Shown here: piece by piece, positions 44,401 through 58,465 of the stretch
Layout: every line of letters starts with the position of its first letter
Position numbering within the stretch: position 1 is the stretch's first letter
NCBI RefSeq assembly: GCF_051106095.1
Contig: NC_135795.1
Location: 751,501 to 815,500, forward strand
DNA from: Pogona vitticeps
Lineage: Eukaryota > Chordata > Lepidosauria > Squamata > Agamidae
DNA: 64,000 nucleotides
Direction of reading: 5' to 3'
Program-made: the position numbers and the translations under genes
Notes under the pieces: model-generated
Database searches by the model: none
What the model was told of the DNA's origin: nothing
What the model saw: the letters and a program-made list of their open reading frames with translations, nothing else

Positions 44401-47400
44401 TCCGTGGTTCCATTTATCTGCGGTTGGAAAATATTAAAAATTTTAAAAGAAAAAAGAAAAAGAAATACTGTATGTATTTCTATAATAAAATACAGTAAAT
44501 AAATAAATAAATAATGTAATTATCGGAATGGGCCACTGGAGGGAATCTGAGACCATGCTGTGTATGGGGTTTGCTATGATCCACAGTTTTCAGCAACTGC
44601 AGAGGGCTTGGAATCCATCCCCCTGGGGATTCAGGGGTCCTACTCTGCTCGGAGATCGCCCCAGCTGTCAGGCATTTCAGAGTCTGAGCACAGTGGCTGT
44701 AGGGCTAAACGTTCCAGGGCATTTATGCAGGAGGTGTTTGGAGATCTGGAAAGCACTTCATGGCTGCTGAATGTTGGCTGTAGTTTTTCATGCATGCAGG
44801 GAGGCAGATGCTGGTTTACAGCCGAGAGGCCACGTCCGGTTGAAGCTATCCATGCCAAAAGGAAGTCGGCACCCGTCTCTGCCAGCTTGGCTTCTGTGGT
44901 CATTTTCAATCTGGTTGGGGAGCTTAATAATTATGCTAACTCGTTTAAGAGCCTCCTTAACATTGGCCAGCCAAAGCGGCAAGTGGCTGTCTCCTCATTT
45001 GCTTCTTAGACCCTCTAACCCCACGGCTGCAGCCCGGCTGTGCTGACTCTTCCCGGGCACCGGGGGAGGAGACCTGTGAGCTGCAGCAAATAACCCTTTG
45101 AATCCCCTCTAGGTGATAACCTGCCTTGCAGATAATATTCTAATTGAGAATTTTATTGAACGATCTAGATGTTTGACCTGCCTTGTTCAGCAGGAACTGA
45201 GATGGGAAATGGTAAGAAGCCGCGAGGCCTGCCGATTGGCCCACGTCCGTTGTGAATGCCTAATCGTGGATACAGCTTTTGTCCCTTACTAACTGGTCAC
45301 CGTAACTTGGCTTGCTTGCACCCGGACTAATCCTGCATGTGAAGGGAGTGATGCATCCCTCGTGTCTCCCTGCCCTGCCCACTTACCTTTAACTCGTCTC
45401 ATGGAGGCGGCCCAGGACTTTGCCCCGTCTGTCGTTGACCACCTTGTCTTGGGCAAGCGGTGGTGCCCTCTGCTCCAGAATACGGAATACGTTCCTGCTT
45501 TTCAGAGTCTCTGATGTGCCCGTCAGAGGTGGTACCGCCTCTGGCCTCCTGCCTTCTCTTTCTCCATCCTTTTCTCGGGCGGGGAGTTGTTGGGGCTGGT
45601 CCCTCGCCACTGGCAACCGAGAAGGAGCATCACGGCTCTGCAAGGATGACTTCCAGAGTCCTCCGGATTGACTGCTCCTCCGTGGCTTTGTGCCTCAACC
45701 ATCCCAGGAGGCCCGAGAATGTAGGGGGCTGCTCAGGCAGAAGAAAGACCTCTCAGGCTCCCAGGGACTTGTCCAGTGGTTCCCAACCCTGGGTCCCCAG
45801 AGGTCCTTGGACTACAACGTCCAGCGGTCCTGGCTGGCACAGCTAGTGGAGAAGCCTTCTGGGGGTTTTAGTCCAAGAACATCTGGGGACCCATGGACTA
45901 GAGCCTTCTTGCACACTTGTGTGCATACAAGCCAGGGCGGGGGTGCCCAGGGCTCAGGCCGCGATGTGGTGGACGCCCAGTTCTCCCATTTACCTGTTCC
46001 GGGCAGAGATCGGGAAGGACAGCCGGGATAGCATATAGCTCCGTGTTGTCAAGGTCAAAAGTAGGGTTGCTCAAAGGAAGTGCCCTCGGAGCATCACCAG
46101 CCTCCCTCAGCCCACCTCACCTCAGTCGGTTAGTGTCGCAGCCCAGGGAGACTGGCCACTGCCCCGGGGGAGCCTCAGAAGGGGAGATGGGCAACCGGGG
46201 CCTGGGCATGGCTTTGATCAGTGGGGCTGATCCTACACTTGGGACCTGAGAAAACCGTTCCGCTCAAGTTCGTAAGGCAGTTTTGTCCCAGTGAATGGGC
46301 AGCCCTATGGCTCCTCTGCCTGGGATTCCAGCTGCCTTCTTTCCTCACCCTCCGTGGAGATCCCCGGTCATTCTTTCAAAGGATGACTAGGGGTCTGTCC
46401 GGGGGAGGAGGGGTTTACAGTGGTTGGTTGATGTTTGGTCTCAGCCCTTGAAGGAGGCGGCACCTGCGGCTGCCCTCCTTGGAAAGGTCATCCCCACCCG
46501 GCCAAGTCTGTAGACGTTTGAGTCTGAAAAACGCTACGGAAGGGGCCGTTCCTGTCCCAAGCCGGGTGATTCTGCCCATCTCTGCAGAATTCACAGGGAG
46601 AGGGTCCAGCAGGAGGAAAAGGAGGGGCTGAAGGCTGCATGAGTACCTCTGCTGGGGTGGAAAGTCACAGGGGCACCCGGGTACAGGCCTTGCCCCCTCC
46701 TCTTTGGGCCAGGGGTTTCACAGGGGAAGGAGACAGGCTTTTCATGGGTCAACCCAGGGTTCCTTACCCAGCGACGGGGGGGGGGGGGGGTGTTGCCAGA
46801 TGTGCTTCCAGCTTTTCTGTGTGGGAGGGAGGGACGGTGTGTGCCAGCCTAAAAAGTGTCGCTTTGTGCTCTGCAGAATTAGATGTGCGTTCTCTGCTTT
46901 GTTGTCTTTGAAGCCAGGGGTTAGGCTGTGGGGTGGGACAGGCTATGTTGCAGGGAAATGGGAGATGCGGAAGGGCCTTGTTACAGCAAGATCCCTCTGG
47001 CAGGCCCAGCTCAGCTCGTTTCCAGGGCCTGGTAGATTTACTGCCAGCAGCGCGCTTTGTGATTTTCTAAGCCTAAGTGCCAGCCCGCTTCTCCTGCCTC
47101 TAAACCAGTCTTTGCAGATCGAATCGAGTTCTGCTATCAGGGACAGATTTACTTCCTTTATACGAGGCTGTCCATGCAAAAGCGGGGTCTGCCTTTTCCA
47201 GGGTGACTGGCTGGACCAACATTCAAACCAGAATAAGCCAGAGCGTGGTAGAAAGTTCCCCAGCAGCCGAGAGAAAGCACATCCGTTGGCTCCGCTTTCC
47301 TCGCCTAAAATTAGGAATCGGGCTTATGATGGACCGCTCTGAAACCTGGAGGAGGAGCAACTCCATGATGCCTTAGGATATTCCATTTTTTCCACAAGGA

Positions 47401-47864
47401 AAAAGCCCCTGCCTTTATGGCTGCCCAGAGGGCAGGTATTCGTATGGGAGATGCGCCCCAGTTCCTTCCATCTTCCAAAAACGAAACAAAACAAAAAGCC
47501 CAAAGCAGGTTGAACAAGGTTGCTCCCTTTGCACTTCTTGCTGGGGTCCCCATCTCCACCAGGAAAACTCTCCAGGACTTAGAAAGAGGCACTGAAAGCA
47601 CAGCCCTGTCCAGCGGGCTTCTCCCCCCAGCCCCCAGCTCCCTGTCTCTCTCCCTCTCTCTGCTCACAAGGCGATCTCCATTCTAGCTTGTGTGTCTCCC
47701 AATCTCTTTTCTGCACAGACTCCAGTTCCAGCGTCCAAGAGCCGCCCCGGGGCCTTCCTGGCCCAGAGCTTCCTGCGGTGGAACCTTCCCCTTTGCCGAA
47801 TCCGAGTTCGCACAACCACCTTGTGCTTGACATCGATCACGATACCGAAAGCACTGCTTTGTAA
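8477..47864 (+). CDS. ARHGAP17: Rho GTPase-activating protein 17 (RICH1/nadrin), complete, 20 coding exons
   Basis: ARHGAP17 is a BAR-domain RhoGAP that stimulates GTP hydrolysis by Cdc42/Rac1 at tight junctions and in exocytosis and actin control. Exons: 8477-8529, 23906-23945, 28982-29086, 29908-29984, 31510-31621, 31809-31885, 32351-32462, 32877-32945, 33093-33174, 35261-35388, 35652-35763, 37419-37500, 38031-38111, 38237-38350, 38809-38900, 39238-39388, 41029-41274, 42180-42352, 42860-43483, 47719-47864. They total 2676 nt (891 aa plus stop), against 881 in human. All borders are GT-AG and all phases close. The start is MKKQFNRMKQLANQTVGR, identical to human as remembered. Order: BAR domain (about 1-245), RhoGAP (about 255-440, arginine finger R289 in GLFRI), serine/proline-rich tail and C-terminal ESTAL PDZ ligand. 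Intron 1 is 15.4 kb and intron 19 is 4.2 kb. The neighbour LCMT1 shares its promoter. The coding sequence looks intact. Confidence 0.97.
8715..8805. mobile_element. Old retroposon fragment (CR1/L2-type 3' region)
   Basis: The phrase GGCCGCCTTTCTCCCGAGGA followed by CCCAAGGCGGCTCACCGTA is common to a widespread amniote retroposon 3' region. It is an isolated fragment at the start of ARHGAP17 intron 1. Confidence 0.4.
10062..10262. mobile_element. Non-autonomous hAT-like element, 201 bp, with near-perfect 8-bp target duplication
   Basis: The ends are CAGCCATTCTC and, inverted, CAGCCATTTTC. The flanks are GTTTAGAG (10054-10061) and GTTTAGAA (10263-10270), a 7/8 match. An 8-bp duplication fits hAT transposition. 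There is no coding capacity. Confidence 0.7.
12326..12372 (+). mobile_element. BovB/Sauria SINE 3' tail fragment
   Basis: AAAGTTTGCCGTAAGTCAGA followed by ATTGACTTGACAAGCACA is the BovB-type tail, without a recognisable SINE body upstream. It is a truncated copy in ARHGAP17 intron 1. Confidence 0.6.
14096..14148. repeat. (TAC)n/(GTA)n triplet palindrome
   Basis: Six TAC-type triplets run directly into GTA triplets, so the two halves are reverse complements joined at a CTG/TAG centre. An imperfect GTA/AAT extension follows. Confidence 0.85.
15196..15284 (+). mobile_element. Retroposon 3' tail with ATAAAT repeat
   Basis: GGTTCCTGGAGAAAGG followed by GGCATATAAAATAAATAAA matches the tail of a common squamate LINE/SINE family ending in a short A/T-rich tandem. 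It is 5'-truncated. Confidence 0.4.
16018..16038. repeat. (TTGC)n microsatellite
   Basis: Five CTTG/TTGC tetramers lie in ARHGAP17 intron 1. The following roughly 200 bp has the look of an old interspersed repeat, but I cannot name a family. Confidence 0.8.
22950..23195. mobile_element. Degraded MIR/L2/CR1-type retroposon
   Basis: It contains TTTATTTATGGC, then GCTCTGTGGGGTAGGCTACA, then GACTTGAACTCAGGTCTCCC. This is the order seen in old amniote retroposons sharing the core 'tgtgaggtagg...gatttgaacccagg'. It is heavily diverged. Confidence 0.45.
23406..23596. mobile_element. Long imperfect inverted repeat (fold-back element)
   Basis: The left arm, 23406-23463, pairs with the right arm, 23534-23596. 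The strongest block is TTTTGGTAATTAAAGAC (left) against GTCTTTAATTACCAAAAG (right), flanked by paired CTGCAG ends. The spacer is about 70 bp. It sits about 310 bp upstream of ARHGAP17 exon 2. It may be a MITE or a hairpin-forming transcript segment. Confidence 0.65.
24199..24363. mobile_element. MITE with roughly 27-bp terminal inverted repeats and TA target duplication
   Basis: The left end is CCGTATTTTTCGCTCCATAA and the right end, inverted, TCGTATTTTTCGCACCATAA. The motif CATAAGACGCAC recurs inside. TA flanks both sides (24197-24198 and 24364-24365). At 165 bp with no ORF it is a non-autonomous DNA transposon of a TA-targeting superfamily. I have seen this repeat type in other reptile sequences. 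Confidence 0.8.
24899..25034. mobile_element. Non-autonomous hAT-like element, 136 bp
   Basis: The ends are CACTGGTTCTTAACC and, inverted, CAGTGGTTCTTAATC. CTTAAAG is duplicated at 24892-24898 and 25035-25041. The core ACTGCAACTCCCAGAAGCC and its inverted partner make it nearly palindromic. It is the same family as the copies at 36501 and 45774. Confidence 0.75.
27034..27248 (+). mobile_element. Sauria SINE (tRNA-derived, BovB tail)
   Basis: A tRNA-like head (GGGTAGCTAATTGGGAGT then TTCAATTCCCC, a B box) leads into CCTTGGGCCAGCTGCACAGT, CCCCAGAAGAAGGGAA and the tail AGGGTTGCCATAGAATTATC. It lies in ARHGAP17 intron 2, in the same orientation as the gene. The A box is eroded. Confidence 0.8.
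31301..31358. repeat. (GT)n and (GA)n microsatellites
   Basis: GT repeats at 31301-31313 and a 25-bp GA run at 31334-31358 lie in ARHGAP17 intron 4, about 150 bp before exon 5. Confidence 0.9.
33018..33042. repeat. (GTT)n/(GCT)n microsatellite
   Basis: Trinucleotide run TGTTGTTGTTGTTGCTGCTG lies just upstream of the ARHGAP17 exon 9 acceptor and contributes T residues to its pyrimidine region. Confidence 0.85.
33688..33895 (-). mobile_element. CR1 LINE 3' fragment
   Basis: In minus orientation it ends with the CR1 signature. On the plus strand this shows as GAATTCGGAGGGACCCCAAG, GGCCATCTAGTCTAGCCCCT, then TGTTGAAAAACAGCC. It lies in ARHGAP17 intron 9. Confidence 0.7.
36501..36639. mobile_element. 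Non-autonomous hAT-like element with 8-bp target duplication, 139 bp
   Basis: It starts CAGTGGTTCCCCCACCTTGG and ends CCAAGGTGGGGAACCACAG. Flanks are CTTTAATA (36493-36500) and CTTTAACA (36640-36647), 7/8 identical. The core GACTACAATTCCCAGAAACC is shared with the copies at 24899 and 45774. Confidence 0.82.
36689..36860 (-). mobile_element. Retroposon fragment with (TTTA)n end
   Basis: TTTATTTATGTATTTATTCTC then TATACTGCCTCAAGCAGTACA, TGGGTGGTACACAAGATTAA and AAACA-rich sequence. This is the reversed 3' region of a common squamate LINE/SINE. The family is not resolved. Confidence 0.45.
41029..41274 (+). other. ARHGAP17: ARHGAP17 exon 17: symmetric cassette exon (probable alternative splicing)
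   Basis: The exon is 246 bp (82 codons), entered and left in the same phase (AG|C ... AG|T), so skipping keeps the frame. It codes for residues about 496-577. Conserved FGLKALDFQ and RRGGTLSRKH lie at its start, followed by low-complexity Pro/Glu/Ala sequence. In human a shorter isoform lacks about 78 residues at this place (from memory, residues 492-569). The same choice is likely here. Confidence 0.75.
42860..43483 (+). other. ARHGAP17: ARHGAP17 exon 19: proline-rich SH3-binding region
   Basis: This 624-bp exon encodes about 208 residues rich in Pro and Ser. It opens AVKKPAPAPPKPANPPPGQP and includes RRYSSSLPPIHAP, TPTPPSTPP and TLPRPRPVPKPRNRP. PxxP motifs of this kind bind SH3 proteins in RICH1. 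The exon is strongly C-rich, so both strands stay open over long stretches. The antisense frame is a compositional shadow. Confidence 0.9.
44373..44646. mobile_element. Tigger-like (Tc1/mariner) non-autonomous element
   Basis: It starts CCAGATCCCTGTATCCGCAG, has internal ATCCGTGGTTCC, and ends ATTCAGGGGTCCTACT, with a (TAAA)n stretch inside. The terminal 'ccctgtatccgcgg' type is typical of vertebrate Tigger-related elements. It lies in ARHGAP17 intron 19. Confidence 0.55.
45774..45903. mobile_element. Non-autonomous hAT-like element, right end decayed
   Basis: The left end is CAGTGGTTCCCAACCCTGGG, with core TTGGACTACAACGTCCAGCG and the inverted partner AAGAACATCTGGGGACCCAT. It is the third copy of the family at 24899 and 36501. 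The right terminal repeat is eroded. Confidence 0.7.
47719..47864 (+). other. ARHGAP17: ARHGAP17 last coding exon with PDZ ligand
   Basis: The acceptor ag lies at 47717-47718. The exon encodes 48 residues plus the TAA at 47862-47864, ending LVLDIDHDTESTAL. Human ends ILLDIDNDTESTAL (from memory), so the class I PDZ ligand ESTAL (residues 887-891), which binds NHERF-type scaffolds, is kept. The middle of the exon (VQEPPRGLPGPELP) differs from the mammalian sequence. Confidence 0.93.
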
Positions 47865-48948
47865 GAAGGAAACCCAACCAACCAACAGAAACCACTCCGA
47901 GGCTTTCTCCCCAATTGGAATTAACCCAGTCAAGACTGAACAGTGAGAAGCTTAAAAAATTTTTTTTAACAAAATGATATGGCAGGCATGTCTCTGGAGA
48001 AGATAACCAAGCTATATCCGAAGAGGTTTTATGACCTGTGTCTTGACAATGATGCCTCGGATGAGGCTAGGGTGATCTGGCAATTTTTTAAAAAAATAAA
48101 AAGCTTAATTGCTGCTGTTAACCAGAAATGGCATTTGCCGAAAAATCCCGAGAGAATCCAAAGCAATGCATGTATAATGAAAATAACTTTTTTTTTCTTA
48201 AGAGCCTCTTGAATTTTTACTTCTAATTCTTTGCTCTTACCAAGGAGGTGGCTCACGAGAGACCTTCCGTCTCTGCCATGCTGCAGACTCTTTATTAACG
48301 TATGAACCAAAAATGAAACCCACAGGTGCCGAGAGGGTGGCTGCGGGTTATCAGCCACCTCTCAGAGCGGTGGACGTCTCCTTTTGTGCCTTGATGGACT
48401 CTTATCCCCGTAGAAGGAAACATTCTGTCTTGCTAACCATTTCAGTGCTACTCTCCCCCCCCTTTTTTTTAAGTATTGTTATTTACCCCTTAATTTTTCA
48501 TAGTTATTTGTATCTACCACCCTGCTTTGGTTTCTGTAACAGCCGTAGACAGCTGCTGTCAAGCTGAAAACTTTGGAATGTATGTATTGCTTTAAGTTCT
48601 TATAACGGAGTTGAAATTTGAAAGTGATTTTGAACATGTTTGGATTCATCTGTCGAGTAAAACTATTCTCACTTTCATTGCTATTAGACGAATTTATTGT
48701 AACTGCTGAACCTCCAACCAGAACAGCTGCCCTGCCATCATGTCCTCTAATAACAAATCTTGTGGATGAGCCCAAGTAAAACAGGGCCACCTGAAAATAA
48801 GGATGATGACAAAATACTAAAGTGTTGGCGCTGGGACACAGAAGTATAAGCGTTGGTCAAAATAATGGTTATTCACTCCCAGAACAGACTGATAGGCGGC
48901 TTCTAGCATGAAGAGGATATTGAATTGAGTAATATGGGGGTTAATAAA
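47865..48948 (+). other. ARHGAP17: Likely ARHGAP17 3' UTR with candidate poly(A) signals
   Basis: No coding gene is visible after the stop. AATAAA occurs at 48095-48100 and 48943-48948 on the plus strand, either of which could end the transcript. The stretch is AT-rich with long T and A runs, unlike the upstream introns. The true end cannot be fixed without transcript data. Confidence 0.4.
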
Positions 48949-49065
48949 GGCAGCAGGAATAGAGAAAGACCAGATAGTTTGACTTCCTAAAGAAAAGCAC
49001 AAGTTTGAGTTTGCAAGAGCTGAGCAGCGCCATCAAGGACAGTGTATTTTGGAGATTCCCTCATT

Positions 49066-49240
49066 CACAGGGTCGCCCTGAGCCAGAAGCGACTAGATGG
49101 CTGGGACAGTGCAAAATGAAACAAGAGATACTGCTGGAGGATGGGACTCTCAGGTCGGGGAAAAGCAAGGGACATTTGGGAGATCAATCATCCGTGGGAT
49201 TGCCATGGGTCGCCACTTGACAGCACAGAACAACAATATG
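49066..49240 (+). mobile_element. Two BovB-type tails close together
   Basis: CAGGGTCGCCCTGAGCCAGA with AGCGACTAGATGGC (49068-49103), and GGATTGCCATGGGTCGCCAC with TTGACAGCACAGAACAACAA (49198-49236). Both are 3' tails of BovB or Sauria SINE copies. Bodies are not recognisable. They lie in the gap between ARHGAP17 and the TEX47-like gene. Confidence 0.55.
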
Positions 49241-49579
49241 GAAGTAGGGCACGATTGATGGGAGCAATCTCCCACAAAAGGATGCTGTGTTCCACCAGAC
49301 TAGGCTGTTTGCCTGTCCAGGCAGCCTGGGATTTTAGTTGGAAAATGATCTGATCTGTTTAGCAGATCAGCAGCAGGTTTTGGAGTAAGAGAAGAAAAAG
49401 GAAGCTCTCCTTCCTCCCCTGCAAAACATCCTGACAGCCTCATCCCTCCCTCTGGGGCTACGAGGCTCCTCTCCCAGATCAGGCAACGCCCTTGAATGTC
49501 TGCATGAAGGCATCATAACCTGGTTTGTTGCAATGCACAAATGTGTCTCTGCCAAGGGGGTCATCGTTTGTCTTCCTGC

Positions 49580-49700
49580 TGCAAACCACAGTTTATAGCC
49601 GTGGTTTGTTGTTGGTTCATAAAGGCCAGCTTGTTTGAACCATGGTTTGCCACGACCTCACGACTGTGGTTTGTCCCTGGTTGATTTTCCTGCTTGTCCA
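49580..49700. repeat. Cluster of AAACCA(T/C)GGTTT palindromes
   Basis: Variants of the 12-mer palindrome recur (CAAACCACAGTTTATAGCCG, GTGGTTTGTTG, GAACCATGGTTTGCCACG, ACTGTGGTTTGTCC). They probably belong to one degraded fold-back element of unknown family. Confidence 0.4.
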
Positions 49701-51057
49701 TTTTGAATCAGAAAGCAATGTGTGGGGGGAAAAAAACACCAGAAGTTGGGGAGACACATCTGCATCGGGTTGCTACACGGTAGGAGGTTTAAGTGAGGAA
49801 TCACAGTGATGAACACAAACCGTGGTGTATTCGAATGTGAATGTGCCCACCTTTATATAGTGTGAGCACTCTCGACAGAAGATGCACCTTGCACAAGTTC
49901 CTTTGGTGGATGTGAATACTCAGGGAGTAGTAAACGGCAGGCTTTGCAGACCAGTTTATTGATCCCTTGGTCTTTTGTGTCACGGCCAGAAGAGTGGAAA
50001 GTTCTGCACCAACTCTGCCACATAACCTTCAACCATTGCAGCTCCTTCGGGGTGCTCCTTCACTGACCGGGGCTCCCTCCAGACTGCGGTTCTTCAAGGA
50101 AGTTCCAGAGCGTGTCATTTGAACATATGAGCAGGAGTGGGCCACACTGTTTCTGCCAGGAAGAAAAGGTGAAAACAACGACAACATTGTGTTAATCAGT
50201 ATAGTAGTGGCTGGAATCCTCTGGGTGGGTTCCACAGGGAAAGGGGAAATCACATCAGCCGGGGTGGCAAATTGCCTGTGACTTACGAGGTGTGGTGATT
50301 CCATTTCTGGCTATGCCCTGAGCTACACAACGGGGCCTGCAACCCGTCGTGCTACTGGCATTTCCTTAATTTAGTAGCATTGACCTCTGCTTTTTTCTTG
50401 ATTTTTACTTACACACCCACGAGTCACCCGTAGGGTTCCTGCCCGAAGCCCTGTAATCCTTTCTGCTTCTGCTTCAAACCCACCTACGCCTGGGGATACA
50501 AGAGCCTATCCTCGCTGAAGACAGCAGGGCAGGCGTTGGGGCAAAGGGGCAGAAGATGTCCTTCGCCCGTCTTCCACTCAAAGCAGGGCCGGCTCATTTG
50601 ACGGTGAGGGCCAGGATGAGGCCGTTTCCACATCCAGTCTCGGTTCCTTTGAGGAGACAGCAGCGCCTCTGCCACCTCAAGGCCCAGCAGACATTTTAAG
50701 CAAGGGACCAACCAGCCGTTGCCCAAAGATCAGTGGCTTGGCTTCTGGCCCTTGGCGCACAGCGACTGGGGTAACAGCTGATCTGGCCATGGGTTGGGAG
50801 GAATGTATGCCAAATGGGGCCGGTCCAAGCTGCCCCTCGCTCTTCCACATCCTCTTGAGACCATTCGGAGCTGGGAAATAGCTCACCAAAGGTGACGCCA
50901 TTGCCCCCCGACTCCTTAACTTTTGTAACAACAGTTGAAAGCAGCGCCCATTTCATCATTAACCGCCAGCAGAGTTTTGAGGAAGAGTGACCAGTTCATG
51001 TTCAGTTGACCTGTACTGGGAGAACCCGGGCTTCCTCCAGCGTCCCAGCCCGGGGAT
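49700..51057. other. Intergenic stretch, no gene seen
   Basis: Minus-strand open frames here (such as 50484-50959) lack splice context or similarity to any protein I know. Part may be 3' UTR of the TEX47-like gene if the signal at 49955 is used. Confidence 0.5.
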
Positions 51058-51063
51058 TTTATT
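51058..51063 (-). terminator. Poly(A) signal for the TEX47-like gene
   Basis: AATAAA on the minus strand lies about 100 nt past the TAG at 51164-51166, a normal distance for a compact 3' UTR. A second copy is at 49955-49960. The closer one is preferred. Confidence 0.5.
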
Positions 51064-51163
51064 TTCCCACACTGCTGGCTCTGGACCTTTCTAAGTCAAG
51101 GTCATTTCATTCCCCGCTGCTGGGCTAGAAGGGGCAGGAAGGGAACCCAGCGGATCCTGTTGG

Positions 51164-55648
<4,485 letters not shown>

Positions 55649-55769
55649 CTTGCTCCACAGGACTGTTCCGGAACCCCCAGGGAAGGCGCCGAGGCAACGG
55701 ACGTGAGGAGGGAAATGGCTCCCCCAGGACCGGTGCCTTCACGATGCCCTCCTCCGGGCAGGTGGGTTT

Positions 55770-55797
55770 CTTCTCTCTCTCTCTCTCTCTCTCTCTC
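55770..55797. repeat. (CT)n microsatellite
   Basis: Thirteen CT units lie about 120 bp upstream of the TEX47-like start codon (gene strand reads GA), possibly in its promoter or 5' UTR. Confidence 0.9.
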
Positions 55798-55899
55798 ACA
55801 CCCCAAAAGAAAAGAGAACAGGAACAGAAATCAAATATTAGAGGCGGTGCATTGAAACGGCTTTCTGGTGTGGCTCAAAAGCAAACCCTAGAAATGCCA

Positions 55900-56835
55900 A
55901 TCCTCTGTATTTGCTGACCGGGAGTGCTTTCTCCAGAAAGAAGGTCCGAAAAAACCCCTCCGTCCCAACAGGTGGGGCTTCAGAAATAAGGACCCCAATC
56001 CCCAAAAAAACTGGGCATCCAGGCACTGAGAAACGAGGAGTCTTACAGGCACAGAAATATCCAGGGGATGGTTGTGTTAAGGAGCACAAAGGTGGTGGGG
56101 TTTGTTTGGCGCCAGGCTGGAGTCAAAACAGCCCCCGTTGAAGTCACGGAGGCTGACGTTCGTCCTGGTTAACTCCAGTTGCACAGATTTGGACGGGTCG
56201 GCTCCTGATACGACTGAATTTAGATCCTGCAAGCAGCAAACAAGGGCATGGATCCCAACAGAAAAAGGGTACAAGCAGTAAATTAAAAAAATAAATGCAT
56301 CTTTGGTGTTTGGTTGTGTTCTATTCTATGTTTAGATTTATTCATAGATTGAATAATGCATAGGTTTTCGGTGGTTGGTTGTGTTTGTCTAATTTATATT
56401 TCCATTGCTCTTAGAGAAAATATTTTAGGAACAGAAAGTAAGATCTAGAGTAGGGTAGCGTGCCAAAGAACAAATTCAGCTGTTTTATATCTTTTTGAGA
56501 AATGAAGATCCAGTTCAGTGAGAGATTCCTGGGACCCCTGAATCCTTTTATTCAAAACCAGAACAGGGCAAACAAAAAGGCCAATAAATGCTCCATTTAA
56601 TTTGCTTCTCTTTTTTTTATTGATAACGCAAATAAGTATATCGTTTGAAACATATTTTATAAAACAGAAAATCAGCTGGAATAATATTTTGGAGAGAAGT
56701 GTTCCTTCTCAGAAAGAAGCACGCAGAAACCACCGAGTTAGCTAAATAGATTTATTGTCAGTTGGAACAGATGTACTTGCATCGCTAAATTTCTTTTCCT
56801 CAGCAAAGGCCAGACGCCTCAGATCACATTTCCAA
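55900..56835. other. Intergenic stretch upstream of the TEX47-like gene
   Basis: This is mostly unique sequence. One minus-strand segment (56094-56222) begins after a good acceptor (GCTGCTTGCAG) and stays open for about 49 residues to a stop. I cannot match it to any protein. It might be an upstream or alternative exon. Nothing else is recognised. Confidence 0.3.
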
Positions 56836-56844
56836 AGGAAGGAA

Positions 56845-56885
<41 letters not shown>
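56836..56885. repeat. (GGAA)n/(GAAA)n microsatellite
   Basis: Three GGAA and about nine GAAA tetramers lie in the intergenic region between the TEX47-like gene and SLC5A11. Confidence 0.95.
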
Positions 56886-57343
56886 TTTTGGAAAAATGCC
56901 CCCCCCCCCGAATTTCTTGGGTGTGGCTTTGTCCTCACGTAAGACTGCACTACACAAGAATCGCCTCTCTGTGCTGTAAATTATATATGTAATATATACA
57001 TATATATGATGGACAGCCCCAGATGTCCTTTGATTCCTTTCATATAGTACCGTTCCCCAGTGGAATATTTCTGTAACATACTGGTGAGGTGGGTTATTGC
57101 ATCTTCGGGAGACCTAAACACGGCAAGACAAAGAGAGGCACCTATCTCCATTCAGAAAAAAATAAATAAAAATAGAATTGAAAAACAGACTATGAAAAAA
57201 AAAAGAAAGAAAACAAGCACCATTATATTACTCATAAAATACTCTGTAAAAATACTATTTGCATTTTTATGTACAGTAAAAGGAACACTGTCAACACACC
57301 CTCCGGTAGGGAAATTCCTCCTTTCCTCACAAACATATGACTC

Positions 57344-57597
57344 TAGGACCCCACTATCCGCAGGATCAGTATCCACTGATTCATTTACCTGCTGGCTGCA
57401 GGTGTACTAAATAAAAAAGCCCACAAATAGCTATGTATATGTTTTTCCAGCTGGTATTCACCCGAACTGGCTGTGAGAGGGAGCCAGAGGCCATGCAATG
57501 GATAGTGTTCAATGCTTCCGGGTTTTTTTTTTAATGCTTCTGTGGCGAGGGGGGGGTCTTGGACCAAACCTCTGCAGATACCACGGTCCTCCTGCAT
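57344..57597. mobile_element. Tigger-like non-autonomous element
   Basis: It starts TAGGACCCCACTATCCGCAG with ATCAGTATCCACTGATTC, and ends GCAGATACCACGGTCCTCCT. It has the same style as the copy at 44373 and that at 60628. It is diverged, with a long T run inside. Confidence 0.5.
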
Positions 57598-58465
57598 ATC
57601 CCCCCCCCCACTCAGAAAAAAAATCCTACATCTTCCTCCCTTCTGTCCCTCCATGCTTGTTTTGTGAGAGGGGGCACAGCTGTTTTGCGAACCAGAACAT
57701 GCTGCCTCGATTCAAGCAGCGGTCTTGCAACCGAGGGCATACCCAGCCTCTTGCTTTAAATATCCCTTGACTCCTCCAGCAAAACCTTGTTCAGCACCTA
57801 AAATGCTTCCTAACAGATAATCGCCGTTATCAAAACAAAAAACAGTCAACTACTGGAATTTAGAGAGCAGTACGTTATCAACACGCCTGTACATCAATCA
57901 TCATAATCACCCTTGTGCTGTCAAAGCCACATCTGGCTTATCAAACACAGCTGCATGTGTATGCAGGGGAGGAAAAGAAAACGGACAGCTTGTGGGCTGG
58001 GCAGCCAAGGAAAGACCCAACAGGGCTTGGATCCCCATGGAGGAGAGGAGTGGTCCTCTCTGAAGAAAGGCGTTGTTTACGCAGGGCGGCGAGGGATCCC
58101 CAGGATGTACAGAAATCCTTGTTCATGGCGTGATGTTGGTTCTCCTCTACAGAGGGAGACCTGAAAGCTTTCTTTCAGGGAAATTGTGCTGGTTATCTTA
58201 CATTTCAAAGTGACTTACACTTGGTAGTGCAGACATGCGCCCGGGGCATTTTTGTGTATGGTGGATGCCAGGCTGATGTTTCACTGCCATGATATTGGTA
58301 AGATGGACATTGGATGTCCATTAGGTGGCAGCACCTGCCAGTGTGGCTGTTTCCCCCATGCTGGGGGCGGCGGCGAGAGTGTCCCTATAAAGCCACCAAT
58401 GAGGGCAGGAACAGACATCAGAGATAGACCATATGGACCTTTTTGCTCCTTAGTGTTGGAGACAC

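Noticed and set aside
50677-50959. Minus-strand frame containing VTFGELFPSSEW, briefly considered a COSTARS-like domain
   Set aside because: Similarity is limited to a few residues, with no splice context or partner exons.
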